Source: PALSA-350 sp963794165
GTDB lineage: Bacteria; Acidobacteriota; Terriglobia; Terriglobales; Acidobacteriaceae
DNA length: 64,000 nt
Assembly: GCA_963794165.1 (NCBI GenBank)
Contig: CAWCCT010000007.1
Span: 310,001-374,000, forward strand
Direction of reading: 5' to 3'
In this document: positions 55,148 to 63,821 of the stretch, one piece after another
How the letters are laid out: each line of letters starts with the position of its first letter
How positions within the stretch are numbered: the stretch's first letter is position 1
Program-made: the position numbers and the translations under genes
Notes under the pieces: model-generated
Databases searched by the model: none
What the model saw: the letters and a program-made list of their open reading frames with translations, nothing else
Told to the model about the DNA's origin: nothing

Positions 55148-56851
55148 ATGGCGAAGATTCAAATCACTAAAACAGAATTGGTCTGGCCGGGCAAGTACCG
55201 CGAGGACGGCATCCTCGCAGAGACTCCACCCTCGAACCTGCCCCTCGAAAACCTGGAACTCTTCGGACCCGAGACGGAATGGCGGAACAAGCTCATATGG
55301 GGTGACAACCTGCTCGTGATGGGATCGCTGCGGGAAAAATTTGCCGGAAAAATCGACCTGATTTACATCGACCCGCCCTTTGCCACGGGAGCAGATTTCT
55401 CGATTGGACACCAGCAAGTGGCTTACCGGGATACGTGGAGGCTTGGCGCGGGCGGGTACCTGGCAATGATGGCTGAACGTTTGCGACTGATGCGGGACCT
55501 GCTCTCGCCTGCCGGAAGTTTATTTCTGCACTGCGACTGGCATGTGAGTCACCTGCTGCGAGCGACCGCCGATGAAGTGTTCGGCGCCGACAACTTCCTG
55601 AACGAAATCGTGTGGTACTACTACAACAAATTCCAAGGCAATGTGAAGCGCTTCGCGTCCAACCACGATGTTGTCCTCTGGTATCGAAAAGGCGCGTCTT
55701 ACCAGTTCAAACCCCAACAGGAGAAGCGAGCGGAAGGGAAGGTGAAGCAGCTGGTGCGCCTGTGGGACAAGGAGAAGGCCTCTATTGTGAACGCTAAAGG
55801 TGCAGACGGGAAGGTGATGTATCGCGAGACTGATGAACGAACGGTGGACGACGTATGGCGGATCTCGATGCTTCAACCCGCGGATCGCACTGAGAATTGT
55901 GGGTTTCCCACGCAGAAGCCCGAGGCCCTGCTGCAGCGGATCGTGCAAGCCGCCTCATCCGAAGGCGATCTGGTTGCCGATTTTTTTTGCGGTTCCGGCA
56001 CCACGCTCTCAGTGGCTGAAAAGCTCAATCGCCGCTGGATTGGCTGTGATCTCGGCCGCTGGGGTATTCATACTTCGCGGAAGCGCTTACTGGGGATCAA
56101 GGGATGCAGACCCTTTGCCGTGTTGACCTTGGGCAAGGATGAGCGGCAGTACTGGCAGGCACTGACTTTCGGTGCCCCAGGGGAGTACATCGCCTTCATG
56201 CTGAAGCTCTACGGCGCCGAGCCGGTCGCGGGCCGCGCACATATTCACGGTCGGAAGAGCGAGGCCCTGGTCCACGTGGCAGCGGTGGATGTGCCGATGA
56301 CGACAGAAGCGATCGAAGCCGCCGTGGAGGAATGCGCAAAGTTGAGGAAACGGGAACTGCACGTCCTCGGCTGGGACTGGGTGATCGGGCGGTGCGACGT
56401 GGTGGCCGGGATCGCAAGGCAGAAGGAGATCAAACTTCTGCTGCTGCAGATTCCACGGGAAGTGATGGAGCCGCACGCCGCCCAAGAAGGAGATGTGAGC
56501 TTTTTACCACTGGGCTACCTGGAAGCGGAGGTCAAGCAGCCGGGCAATCTCACCGCCCGCGTGGTGCTTAAGAATTTTGCGATTCTGAATCCCGAGCTGA
56601 TTTCTGACCACGTGCGCGGCCGGATCGACCACTGGTCAGACCTGATCGACTACTGGGCCGTAGACTGGGACTTTGAGCACCATGCTTTCACCCACGGATG
56701 GACGGCGTACCGCACCCGCAGGGAGACGAAGCTGCCGCTGATCTCCGGCTTGCACGCGTACGAAAAGGCAGGCTCGCACCGCATTCTGGTACACGTGATC
56801 GACGTTTTCGGTAACCATACGCAACAGCCGTTCGATGTGGAAGTTAGATAG
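55148..56851 (+). CDS. Type III-like (beta class) DNA methyltransferase
   Basis: A 567-residue N6-adenine or N4-cytosine methyltransferase. Motif IV DPPF occurs in IYIDPPFATGADF near residue 78, before motif I (ADFFCGSGTTLSVAEKL near 280) and IGCDLGRWG, which is the beta-class order of type III Mod proteins. The C-terminal 250 residues differ from normal Mod proteins and probably read DNA or bind a partner. No Res or other nuclease gene is adjacent. An orphan methylase, or part of a defence or epigenetic system, is possible. Confidence 0.88.
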   Translation: MAKIQITKTELVWPGKYREDGILAETPPSNLPLENLELFGPETEWRNKLIWGDNLLVMGSLREKFAGKIDLIYIDPPFATGADFSIGHQQVAYRDTWRLGAGGYLAMMAERLRLMRDLLSPAGSLFLHCDWHVSHLLRATADEVFGADNFLNEIVWYYYNKFQGNVKRFASNHDVVLWYRKGASYQFKPQQEKRAEGKVKQLVRLWDKEKASIVNAKGADGKVMYRETDERTVDDVWRISMLQPADRTENCGFPTQKPEALLQRIVQAASSEGDLVADFFCGSGTTLSVAEKLNRRWIGCDLGRWGIHTSRKRLLGIKGCRPFAVLTLGKDERQYWQALTFGAPGEYIAFMLKLYGAEPVAGRAHIHGRKSEALVHVAAVDVPMTTEAIEAAVEECAKLRKRELHVLGWDWVIGRCDVVAGIARQKEIKLLLLQIPREVMEPHAAQEGDVSFLPLGYLEAEVKQPGNLTARVVLKNFAILNPELISDHVRGRIDHWSDLIDYWAVDWDFEHHAFTHGWTAYRTRRETKLPLISGLHAYEKAGSHRILVHVIDVFGNHTQQPFDVEVR

Positions 56852-56852
56852 G

Positions 56853-57074
56853 CTAAAAGCCGTAGTTCTTCTTCCGTAGTGCATTCTTATACCGGTCGCG
56901 TGCCTTTTTTGCTAAGGCTTCGGCATCGTGGGCAACAAATCCAGCTGCGTCCCACTTCTCCATCTCCACCATGGAATGGTCATCGTTAGCCAGACCCTCC
57001 TCGGCTCGAATGGCAGTTACCCAGTTATCGATAGCCTGCCGGTAATCCTTCAGAAGTTGATCGAAATCTTGCAT
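56853..57074 (-). CDS. Small helical protein convergent with the methyltransferase
   Basis: A 73-residue protein predicted to be all helical: DFDQLLKDYRQAIDNWVTAI, then EEGLANDDHSMVEMEKWDAA and KKARDRYKNALRKKNYG. Its stop is one base from the methyltransferase stop. I have the impression that similar small proteins occur beside this methyltransferase type, but cannot verify it here. It has no recognised domain. Confidence 0.65.
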   Translation of the reverse strand: MQDFDQLLKDYRQAIDNWVTAIRAEEGLANDDHSMVEMEKWDAAGFVAHDAEALAKKARDRYKNALRKKNYGF

Positions 57075-57697
57075 GTTGCAGTGAATGTATGGCAGCGTAC
57101 CAACGGCGTCAATCTGCGGCAGTTCGATTCACTAAAGATTGACAGAGGCGAGTGGGTGATCTTCGAGAGCACTGTTTGCAGAGTAGTTAATGATTGGCGT
57201 TTGGGGATGGCGAGTCAGGAAAGCCGCGCGTGCAAAAAGCGTCCGGATCTTCGATGACATGAAATAAACCTCTCCCACGATCCCCGATTTCTCTGTGCTC
57301 GGGGAAGCCTCTTGGAGTGGAATACCTGAGGGAATCGGGAGCTAATATCGGCTGACGTTGGGCAGGTTTAGGCTCGTTTTTGCTGAGTTACTCTCTGCAA
57401 AACATCAGGAGAGAACTAACTGCACCACTGGAAATGCAATTCCCATTTGGGTCGCAGGGGACTGCACAGTTTTGATTGCTCTAAGTAGATATTCACCCTT
57501 TGGAGAAGTAGGTGGTGTATCTTTTCTCACACGAAAACAATAGACCAGAGGGACGTCGCAAAACAGGATGTGATCTGACCGGCAAGTTGTGACAATTCTC
57601 CGGGTTCTAATTGCGCGCGGGCCAGTTACCAGATGTAAACTTTCTCCCAAATTCGTATTAGCCGCAGGTCGCGAAGTTTCTCGAAGAGGCATCCGCT
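57075..57697. other. 623-base gap with no recognised feature
   Basis: The region has lower GC than its neighbours. Short frames on both strands have no coding bias and no ribosome sites. No tRNA, terminator or known palindrome family was found. It must contain the promoter of the following secreted protein gene and of the small convergent gene. Confidence 0.5.
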
Positions 57698-60600
57698 GTG
57701 AAGCCTGTTATCTGCTTGTCCGCTCTTCTTGCCGCTGGCTTGTTCTCCCAGTGCTCACTCGGCTGGGCGCAGGCGGGCAGCACGGTTCGTCCAACTTCTT
57801 CCCGGCCACACACGGTAAGCCACGCCTCACCCCCCGAAAACACAGTGGTCATCCCCGGGCCCTTGCGGTCTTTCCTGCGCATGGCCGGTATCAGCCAGCA
57901 GATATCTGCTGACGATGTATTGCCCCTGGTTGCGCGCAATGCATACGCAACCGGCTACTTGAACGGCGTGCCAACGGAATATCTGCGTCTCCTCGATCGT
58001 TACCTTCACCAGGCCAGGGAACTGCAGATGCTGGCCGGGTCGAGCGGCACTATTCGTGTCTCCAACTGCGCGGAGGCGGAGCCGTTGCTGAGTATTCTGG
58101 GCTACCGCGCCCGGCCGGCTTGTGGACAAAAGGGCTCCACCCTGGCGACAGCAGACCCGGAACGGGCCTTCCTCACCACGGATTCGGGCTTCCCGCTGAC
58201 CGCATTGGAAGAGGCGCTGGAAAAGGGTGAGACCTTTACCTACGCTTTTCCCGAATCCCGCGTTCCCGTGCTCTTCAACGAGAATGAGTGGAAGGGGCTC
58301 AGCGCCGCCAAGAACCGGGGCTCGCAGAACCTGGTTGACATCCTGCTGCATGAGCCCGCGATTGACCGCCTTTATTGGGCGCTTTCCAATACCGATGCCG
58401 AAACCAGGAATGCGCTCGAGCGCTCGCCAGGCCTGGTAAGACTTCTGCCCTATGGGCCGATTCTCGATTTCTATGGAACCCAGATCTACATTCGCGCTGG
58501 CCGCGTGGTCGTGCCCGGGGGAAGCGCCGCCGAATCGGGTTGGAGCAATCTGGTGGGCGCCAGCCCCAAGTCGCCTGGAGACTTTGTCCTTCGCCTGGTG
58601 GATACAGACAACGGATGGTTGGCGGTCTACTTTGACACCTTGGCGCGGGTGAACTCGCAGCAGCAGGCATATTTAACGGCAAATCCTCGGCTCCGTCGTC
58701 TTTACGATTCTTTTCGCGAGCCCGATCCCAAGGCGTATCCGGCCAGGGCGGTGTTTCGCAAAGCGCCGGCTTTGCTGATGCTCTTTACACGCCTGCAGTG
58801 GGGGCCGGATGGCGAACCACGCATCCCCGGCAACCTGGAGGTCTGGCAGCAGGTCCTGTCCGAAAAATCGGATTCAAAGATCGTTCATGAATACGCTAAG
58901 CGCGCGCGGGGATGGAAGCGGCCCGAACAACTGTTGGAAGCTATGGCCGCGTTGTCCCGCATCGATACCGATCTGGGGCCCCTGCAAATCTACCTCATGC
59001 TCACCGAGGTAGATAGTGGACGCGCTTCCGATAAGCGTCTGACCCCAGCAACGGTGCTTCTGCTGGCCAGCAAGTTCTCCCAACTGAGTGACTGGTACCT
59101 GGTGTTCTCCGAATTTCCCGGCCTCAATGATGAATCCATCGCCCGCTTTGTGAAGGTGGCTGACTCTGTTGACGCCATCTCCAACCATAGCCTGCGTGGA
59201 AACGCGATGGGCATGTTTCAAGCTAACCTGGGAATCTGGCAGATTCTCGCTCGCCAGGGCGAGATCCGCAGCGCTGATCTCAACCCAACCTGGCAGCAGG
59301 CTATTGAGCCTTTTGCTGCCATCAACTCCTTGGCTCAGCTGTTTGACGCAGGCCATGCCTCGCTGAAAACAGTGACTCTTGCGGCGAGCGGCAAAGCCGA
59401 TCTATCGCAAGGTGAACTGATTGAACTGCTCGCGGGGCCTCCTCAGGAATCCGCGGAAGGCCAGCGCATGCGCCAGGAGATGGCCGCCAAAATGCGGGCG
59501 GTGCTCGATGACCAGCGCCTGGTATCGCTCGATACGTTGTTTACTCTCGGCGACGGACTCAACCGGATGGCGGCGGGAAAGCCTGCGGGAGCCAATTTAC
59601 TCCCGCTGGCCAACGAACTGCGCGAATTTGAACTGCCCCGGCCCATCTTTACCGAGAGCGAAAAGACGGAGTGGGCGCCTGGAGTCTACGCCAACCGTCA
59701 TGCCGAGCTGCAAGTGCATGTCGACATCACCAAAGTGATCAAGACACCCGGCTCGCCTGCTCAATTAGAAGCGGCCCGGGCGCAACTTACACCATTTCTC
59801 CGCGACGCGCTGGTGGGTCTGAACTACGCCTATTACGAACCGCCGGGAGCTCAGCTGCTGCACAACAATCCACTCTTCGTGCGCTCCCATGACTTCTCGG
59901 GAGAAACCATCATGGGCGTGACCCAGCTCTGGCAGGCCTCCGAATTATTCAATCAGGGATCACCTGCCGGCGGAGGCGCTTATCTGGTTGGCTCCCTGGC
60001 CGAGCTGCCTTATGTGCTGGCGAGCACAGAGGAAGACTTTATTGCCCCCAAGAACGTTCAGGCTCTGATATGGAAGGAGGTCGCGGCCAATCTTCTGGTC
60101 TCAGCGACGCTGCCGCGCTGGTGGAATGTGACCAGGAACGAACTCCATGCGGTAACTCTTTATCAGGTCACCGGCGAAGAACTCGTAACTGCAGCGGCGG
60201 CAAATGAGCAAATGCGGGCCAAAGTGATCGTTATTCTCTCCGAGCGCCTGTCGCCGCAACGGCTGGGCCGCCTGGAGCAGGCCTTACAGTCGGGCGATGC
60301 TGCCGCCAGTCTCGCGCAGTTGACGCCCGCGGACACCTTTCATCTGGCGGCGGAGTTCCGCCATAACTTTCCCCAGGACACCGCGTCGTTTGGAGCGGCT
60401 GGGGGAACAGCGAGCGCGGAATTGGATACCCTCACCGTTCAATTTCCGGCCGAAGTCAATCTGCAGCGTCTCTCCCGGGACTTTGGCACGCCTCATCCAG
60501 TGCTGGCGCAAAATTTCACCTGTGAGCTCTTGAACCTGCAGCCGTTCCCGGCCTTTGGCGGCAATTCCAGCCGCCTGCTGGGTGAGTCGTGGGACGCAAG

Positions 60601-60874
60601 CAACCTATATTGGGCACGGCTCGCGGATGAGAAGGGTTACCCGCCGGTCGTGTTGAATCGCCTGGTTCCTGAGCTGACCCGGCACATGGTGGCAAATATT
60701 TTCGCCACTGACATTGAGGACTGGCCGGCACTGATACGTGCCATGCGAGAAACCGGCGAGGAATTCCGCCAAGGCAAGATTGCTTTACCTCAGCAGGTGG
60801 CGGAAGTCTCTTCCCCCGGCCAGGAGAGTGGTACACAGTCTCAAGTAATCTCGTCGGCCGGTGGCCACAAATAA
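57698..60874 (+). CDS. Very large secreted protein of unknown function
   Basis: A 1058-residue protein with a signal peptide (MKPVICLSALLAAGLFSQCS, cleaved after WAQA). The rest is mainly helical, with no membrane segment and no repeat or catalytic motif that I recognise. It holds FYGTQIYIRAGRVVVPGG near residue 265 and SNHSLRGNAMGMFQANLGIW near 490. Nineteen bases separate it from a VWA protein gene on the same strand, which suggests a shared extracytoplasmic role. The frame is continuous and codon use is steady, so it is a real gene. Confidence 0.8.
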   Translation: MKPVICLSALLAAGLFSQCSLGWAQAGSTVRPTSSRPHTVSHASPPENTVVIPGPLRSFLRMAGISQQISADDVLPLVARNAYATGYLNGVPTEYLRLLDRYLHQARELQMLAGSSGTIRVSNCAEAEPLLSILGYRARPACGQKGSTLATADPERAFLTTDSGFPLTALEEALEKGETFTYAFPESRVPVLFNENEWKGLSAAKNRGSQNLVDILLHEPAIDRLYWALSNTDAETRNALERSPGLVRLLPYGPILDFYGTQIYIRAGRVVVPGGSAAESGWSNLVGASPKSPGDFVLRLVDTDNGWLAVYFDTLARVNSQQQAYLTANPRLRRLYDSFREPDPKAYPARAVFRKAPALLMLFTRLQWGPDGEPRIPGNLEVWQQVLSEKSDSKIVHEYAKRARGWKRPEQLLEAMAALSRIDTDLGPLQIYLMLTEVDSGRASDKRLTPATVLLLASKFSQLSDWYLVFSEFPGLNDESIARFVKVADSVDAISNHSLRGNAMGMFQANLGIWQILARQGEIRSADLNPTWQQAIEPFAAINSLAQLFDAGHASLKTVTLAASGKADLSQGELIELLAGPPQESAEGQRMRQEMAAKMRAVLDDQRLVSLDTLFTLGDGLNRMAAGKPAGANLLPLANELREFELPRPIFTESEKTEWAPGVYANRHAELQVHVDITKVIKTPGSPAQLEAARAQLTPFLRDALVGLNYAYYEPPGAQLLHNNPLFVRSHDFSGETIMGVTQLWQASELFNQGSPAGGGAYLVGSLAELPYVLASTEEDFIAPKNVQALIWKEVAANLLVSATLPRWWNVTRNELHAVTLYQVTGEELVTAAAANEQMRAKVIVILSERLSPQRLGRLEQALQSGDAAASLAQLTPADTFHLAAEFRHNFPQDTASFGAAGGTASAELDTLTVQFPAEVNLQRLSRDFGTPHPVLAQNFTCELLNLQPFPAFGGNSSRLLGESWDASNLYWARLADEKGYPPVVLNRLVPELTRHMVANIFATDIEDWPALIRAMRETGEEFRQGKIALPQQVAEVSSPGQESGTQSQVISSAGGHK

Positions 60875-60892
60875 AACGATACAGGACACATT

Positions 60893-62017
60893 ATGGCAAA
60901 GCGATATCTTCTCTTCCTTCCGACTCTAGTTGCTTTGTTTTTCATCGGCGACCGCTTGACGCCAGCCCAGGATGATTCGACCAACATTCGAGTGAACGTG
61001 GACCTGGTGCAGTTAAACGTAGCTGTGACTGATAACAAGGGAAACTACATTTCCGGTCTCGGCCCGGAAAACTTTGCCATCAGCGAGGACAAGATCCCGG
61101 AACGAATCGCGACCTTTGAAGAGGGCAACGAACCGGCCCGTCAGGTAAGTCAGCCGGCGCCTCCCGGCAAACCAGTGGCGGCGAGCCCGCAACCGGCGGC
61201 GGCGAAGTCAGGTTCACCCGTAGTCGAAGCGAAGATGGTTGAGAAAAGCCATCCCGCCGCGACAGTTGGCGAGGATATTTCGACCCTACCCTCCAAGGTT
61301 CCCGGCGCCAATGTTTTTGTACTTTTCGATACCAGCAACTACATGTATCGGGGCTTTGTGTTCGCGCAGGATGCCATCAGCGATTTTGTCCGCTCGTTAG
61401 GGGACGCGAGCAAGGTGGCTTTTTATTCGTACAGTCGCGATCTGTCGCGCAATTCGGCGCTTACCACCGATCGGCAGCAGGTTCTGCGCGGGGTGCGTAG
61501 CACGGTCGCCGGAGACGACGCCGCACTTTACAACTGCCTGCTGTTAACGGTAGAAGATGCCGCCCGGTACACGGGCCGAAAAGTTGTGGTGGTCTTTTCC
61601 AATGGTCCAGACAACGCCAGCTTGGTGCCGCCGGAGGATGTCGCGGAATTGGCCCAATCGACAGGCACGATCATTTACATGATCAGCACCCGGGAAGCGC
61701 AGCTGGAACCGATCTCGACTGCCGTCTTCGAGCGCATGAGTAAGGCGACCGGCGGCAAAGCGTATTTCGCCCGCAGCTGGGGAGACGAAAAGAAGGCTTT
61801 CGCCTTCATTCAGGAGGACTTGGCTCACCTCTACTCGCTCAGCTACTATCCGCAACCCAACCCCAGCCAGGGATGGCGGACGATCACCGTCAAGCTGGTA
61901 GGAAAGGACTTGCAGAAGTACCACGTGCGTACCCGCGCTGGATACCGCCTGCAGCAGGCGCATGCAGCTGCCAACAACTCCGCGGAGCTGGAACCGGAGC
62001 CGCCTGTGCAGAAGTAG
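60893..62017 (+). CDS. Exported VWFA-related acidobacterial-domain protein
   Basis: A 374-residue protein with an N-terminal signal or anchor (YLLFLPTLVALFFIGDRL). It has the typical opening IRVNVDLVQLNVAVTDNKGN and FAISEDKIPERIATFEEG of the VWFA-related domain, then a VWA-like fold with FVLFDTSNYM (a variant of the DxSxS metal site), VVVVFSNGPDN and VIFERMSKATGGKAYFAR-like end (AVFERMSKATGG). The domain is strongly expanded in Acidobacteriota. Probably protein-protein binding outside the cytoplasm. Confidence 0.88.
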   Translation: MAKRYLLFLPTLVALFFIGDRLTPAQDDSTNIRVNVDLVQLNVAVTDNKGNYISGLGPENFAISEDKIPERIATFEEGNEPARQVSQPAPPGKPVAASPQPAAAKSGSPVVEAKMVEKSHPAATVGEDISTLPSKVPGANVFVLFDTSNYMYRGFVFAQDAISDFVRSLGDASKVAFYSYSRDLSRNSALTTDRQQVLRGVRSTVAGDDAALYNCLLLTVEDAARYTGRKVVVVFSNGPDNASLVPPEDVAELAQSTGTIIYMISTREAQLEPISTAVFERMSKATGGKAYFARSWGDEKKAFAFIQEDLAHLYSLSYYPQPNPSQGWRTITVKLVGKDLQKYHVRTRAGYRLQQAHAAANNSAELEPEPPVQK

Positions 62018-62108
62018 CGGGAAGCCGAACCATCTTAAAGGCCACTGAGCTTTCTGGTAGTCGCCAGGACTGATGCTTTAGCCCCCGCGTGAGAACTCTA
62101 CGCTGCCT

Positions 62109-62293
62109 CTGGTTCCCTCGCCAAGGCCGGGTGCCCCACATCTCGCTCGTTTTTTGCGAGATGTGGGATACCACAGCACCTTCCCTCTGGCTCTCGATTC
62201 ATCCGATGCACTTGGCTGTCAACATCGGCGGTATCCCACATCTCGCGAAAAACGAGCGAGATGTGGGGCACCCGGCCTTGGTGGCGGAATCAG
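62109..62293. repeat. Full family B element, copy 3 (opposite orientation)
   Basis: An inverted pair with ends ctggttccctcgcc / ggtggcggaatcag. The asymmetric centre (ccctctggctctcgattcat) is the reverse complement of the centre in copies 1 and 2, so the element is inserted in the other orientation. A damaged family D arm follows at 62346-62380. Nothing else is seen between 62018 and 62414. Confidence 0.8.
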
Positions 62294-62345
62294 GACATTA
62301 GCACCTAGGCTACCCCTTCCAATACTTAGAGCGCATGGGTATTTG

Positions 62346-62380
62346 CGGCACGCCTGAAGCAGTGCCCTTCGTACAAAGCG
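62346..62380 (+). repeat. Partial family D arm
   Basis: The segment cggcacgcctgaagcagtgc then ccttcgtacaaagcg matches one end of the pstS-pstC element with a few changes. The other arm is missing. Confidence 0.55.
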
Positions 62381-62414
62381 TCTTTTCGCAGCCAAAGTGA
62401 AGTCATCCCCTCGT

Positions 62415-63293
62415 TCAAGGCTTCAGTCCCGTGCCTTGAGTGAGCTTCTCGACGCAACCGGTCTCTGCCTTGGCAGAGTCGCTACAGGCGAATAACTCTG
62501 GCTGGCCCATGACAGAAGTGGCGGCTTGCTCCAGGGTCACGTTTGCCGGTTCGGGCTGAAACCGGGAGCGTTTGTCGTCTTGCTGCAGCGAAACACTTTT
62601 GAAGAGCAAGGCGTTTCCTTCCAGGTGGACGTGGATCGCAGTCAATTCCCAAACTGATGGGCCGACCTGCTGCTGGTCCAGAGAAAACGAGCTGCGTTCT
62701 TTCAATCTTCCCAGCAGGCCTCCCCCGAAGGTGACGTCGTGCATGAGGTGACCTTTTACTTTGCAGATACGGTGTTGCTGGTTATCGACCACGAGATCGC
62801 CGGTCATGCTGCTGAATACACGCGCCTCACGGGTAGGCGGGTGGAAACCTGGCGCGGGGTCAAAATGGAGTGAAGTGGTGGTTGCGGTTGCTCCCGTTTG
62901 TGTCCAGACGAAGGCCTCGGGTAGAAGCTTGAGCAGGACATCGATTTGCTGATTGTCGTGATTCGCCTCTGCGACCTGTTTGTTCTGAGCCTTCGGGTCG
63001 TGCAGAAACTTTTCCATGATTTCACGCTGCCGAGCCTCGGGGAGTGACTGGGCATCCTTCTCCAGAACGCGCTCGACGCTGCCTTGTTGGGTGGAGGCGA
63101 CCCACTGAAGAATATGCTCCTTCGGCTTGTCGCTCTCTTCCAGGTAAATCCAGTTCGAGTGGTCGTTCTGGTCAGCAGTGCGTTCAGCATTTACCGCCTG
63201 CTGAATGATCTGCTGAGGACTTTGGGCAAGCAATGGAGAGACAGAGAACGCGAGGATACCCGCCCAGAAAATGTGGGCCTTTACCGTGGCCAT
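62415..63293 (-). CDS. Exported hypothetical protein
   Basis: A 292-residue protein with a signal peptide (HIFWAGILAFSVSPLLAQS). A conserved-looking middle part contains WIYLEESDKPKEHILQWVAS, FDPAPGFHPPTREARVFSSM and the strand pair DLVVDNQQHRICKVKGHLM. Such proteins are common in acidobacterial genomes but have no assigned function. Two Cys near the C terminus may form a disulfide. It stands alone between a repeat and the tRNA region. Confidence 0.7.
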   Translation of the reverse strand: MATVKAHIFWAGILAFSVSPLLAQSPQQIIQQAVNAERTADQNDHSNWIYLEESDKPKEHILQWVASTQQGSVERVLEKDAQSLPEARQREIMEKFLHDPKAQNKQVAEANHDNQQIDVLLKLLPEAFVWTQTGATATTTSLHFDPAPGFHPPTREARVFSSMTGDLVVDNQQHRICKVKGHLMHDVTFGGGLLGRLKERSSFSLDQQQVGPSVWELTAIHVHLEGNALLFKSVSLQQDDKRSRFQPEPANVTLEQAATSVMGQPELFACSDSAKAETGCVEKLTQGTGLKP

Positions 63294-63413
63294 TATTGGC
63301 TGCCTTAACCGATTGAAAGTTACGGCACTTTGATGCTTATCGCCGGCTCGGGGTTTCGGTTTTCTCGAAAAGCCGTTCTTTGCCGCCCAAGGTGGAAGGT
63401 CAAGAATGGATCG

Positions 63414-63470
63414 TAGGCACGAGGAGACTCGAACTCCTGACCTTCCCGGCGCAGCCGGGACGCTTTAGCC
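63414..63470 (-). repeat. tRNA-Val 3' half with a palindrome in place of the anticodon arm
   Basis: On the minus strand the T-arm and acceptor 3' strand (31 bases, aggtcaggagttcg...cctac) are identical to the intact tRNA-Val at 63748. The 17-base anticodon arm is replaced by tcccggc-tgc-gccggga (63444-63460). The preceding bases ggctaaagcg resemble the D-arm end ggttagagcg and contain the stop codon of the GIY-YIG gene. The CCA end is changed to CGA. It lacks a 5' half and cannot be a working tRNA. Confidence 0.75.
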
Positions 63471-63716
63471 ACGGTATTGGTCGATCAGGTCCTGCACTGA
63501 CCTATGAGATTTCCAGGATTTGATCTGCCGCTCACGGCGCCGCGCCTCGCCCAATAAAGAGTGCTGCTCAGAGTACACTAGAACCCAAGGCCCGCGGTTA
63601 CGAGTGTACGGGCTGTGTCCGCGCATATGCTCAGCCAAGCGCGAGGGCAGATCCTCAGCTGATCCGATATAAAACTTTCCGGTCGACTTGCTCTGCAGAA
63701 TGTAGGCGGCTGGCAT
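63465..63716 (-). CDS. Small GIY-YIG endonuclease-domain protein
   Basis: An 83-residue single-domain protein of the UPF0213/UvrC-N-terminal-like GIY-YIG group. It has AYILQSKSTGKFYIGSAEDL with the two motif strands, the Arg in SRLAEHMRG, and the Glu-containing helix EARRRERQIKSWKSH. Stand-alone members are predicted nucleases, some in mobile elements. The gene lies 28 bases after the intact tRNA-Val, same strand, and its stop codon lies inside a tRNA-derived 3' half. This arrangement suggests an element that uses tRNA genes as target. Confidence 0.85.
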   Translation of the reverse strand: MPAAYILQSKSTGKFYIGSAEDLPSRLAEHMRGHSPYTRNRGPWVLVYSEQHSLLGEARRRERQIKSWKSHRSVQDLIDQYRG

Positions 63717-63747
63717 TCACTGCCTCGGTCGCGTTTAGAAAATATGG

Positions 63748-63821
63748 TAGGCACGAGGAGACTCGAACTCCTGACCTCTACCGTGTCAAGGTAGCGCTCT
63801 AACCAACTGAGCTACGCGCCT
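63748..63821 (-). tRNA. tRNA-Val(GAC)
   Basis: A complete cloverleaf: acceptor aggcgcg / cgtgcct with one G-U pair, D-arm gctcagttggttagagc, anticodon arm ctacc-ttgacac-ggtag with anticodon GAC (63785-63787), T-arm aggag-ttcgagt-ctcct, discriminator A. CCA is encoded (63745-63747). It reads GUC/GUU valine codons. Confidence 0.95.

Noticed and set aside
62089..62301. 70-codon frame across the family B element, with similar ones at 54772 and 47215
   Set aside because: These frames only read through the palindromes. The same peptides (PHLAKNERDVG) recur because the DNA repeat recurs.
63414..63470. A second functional tRNA (anticodon UGC by position)
   Set aside because: There is no 5' acceptor strand or D-arm, position 33 is not U, and the CCA end is changed.
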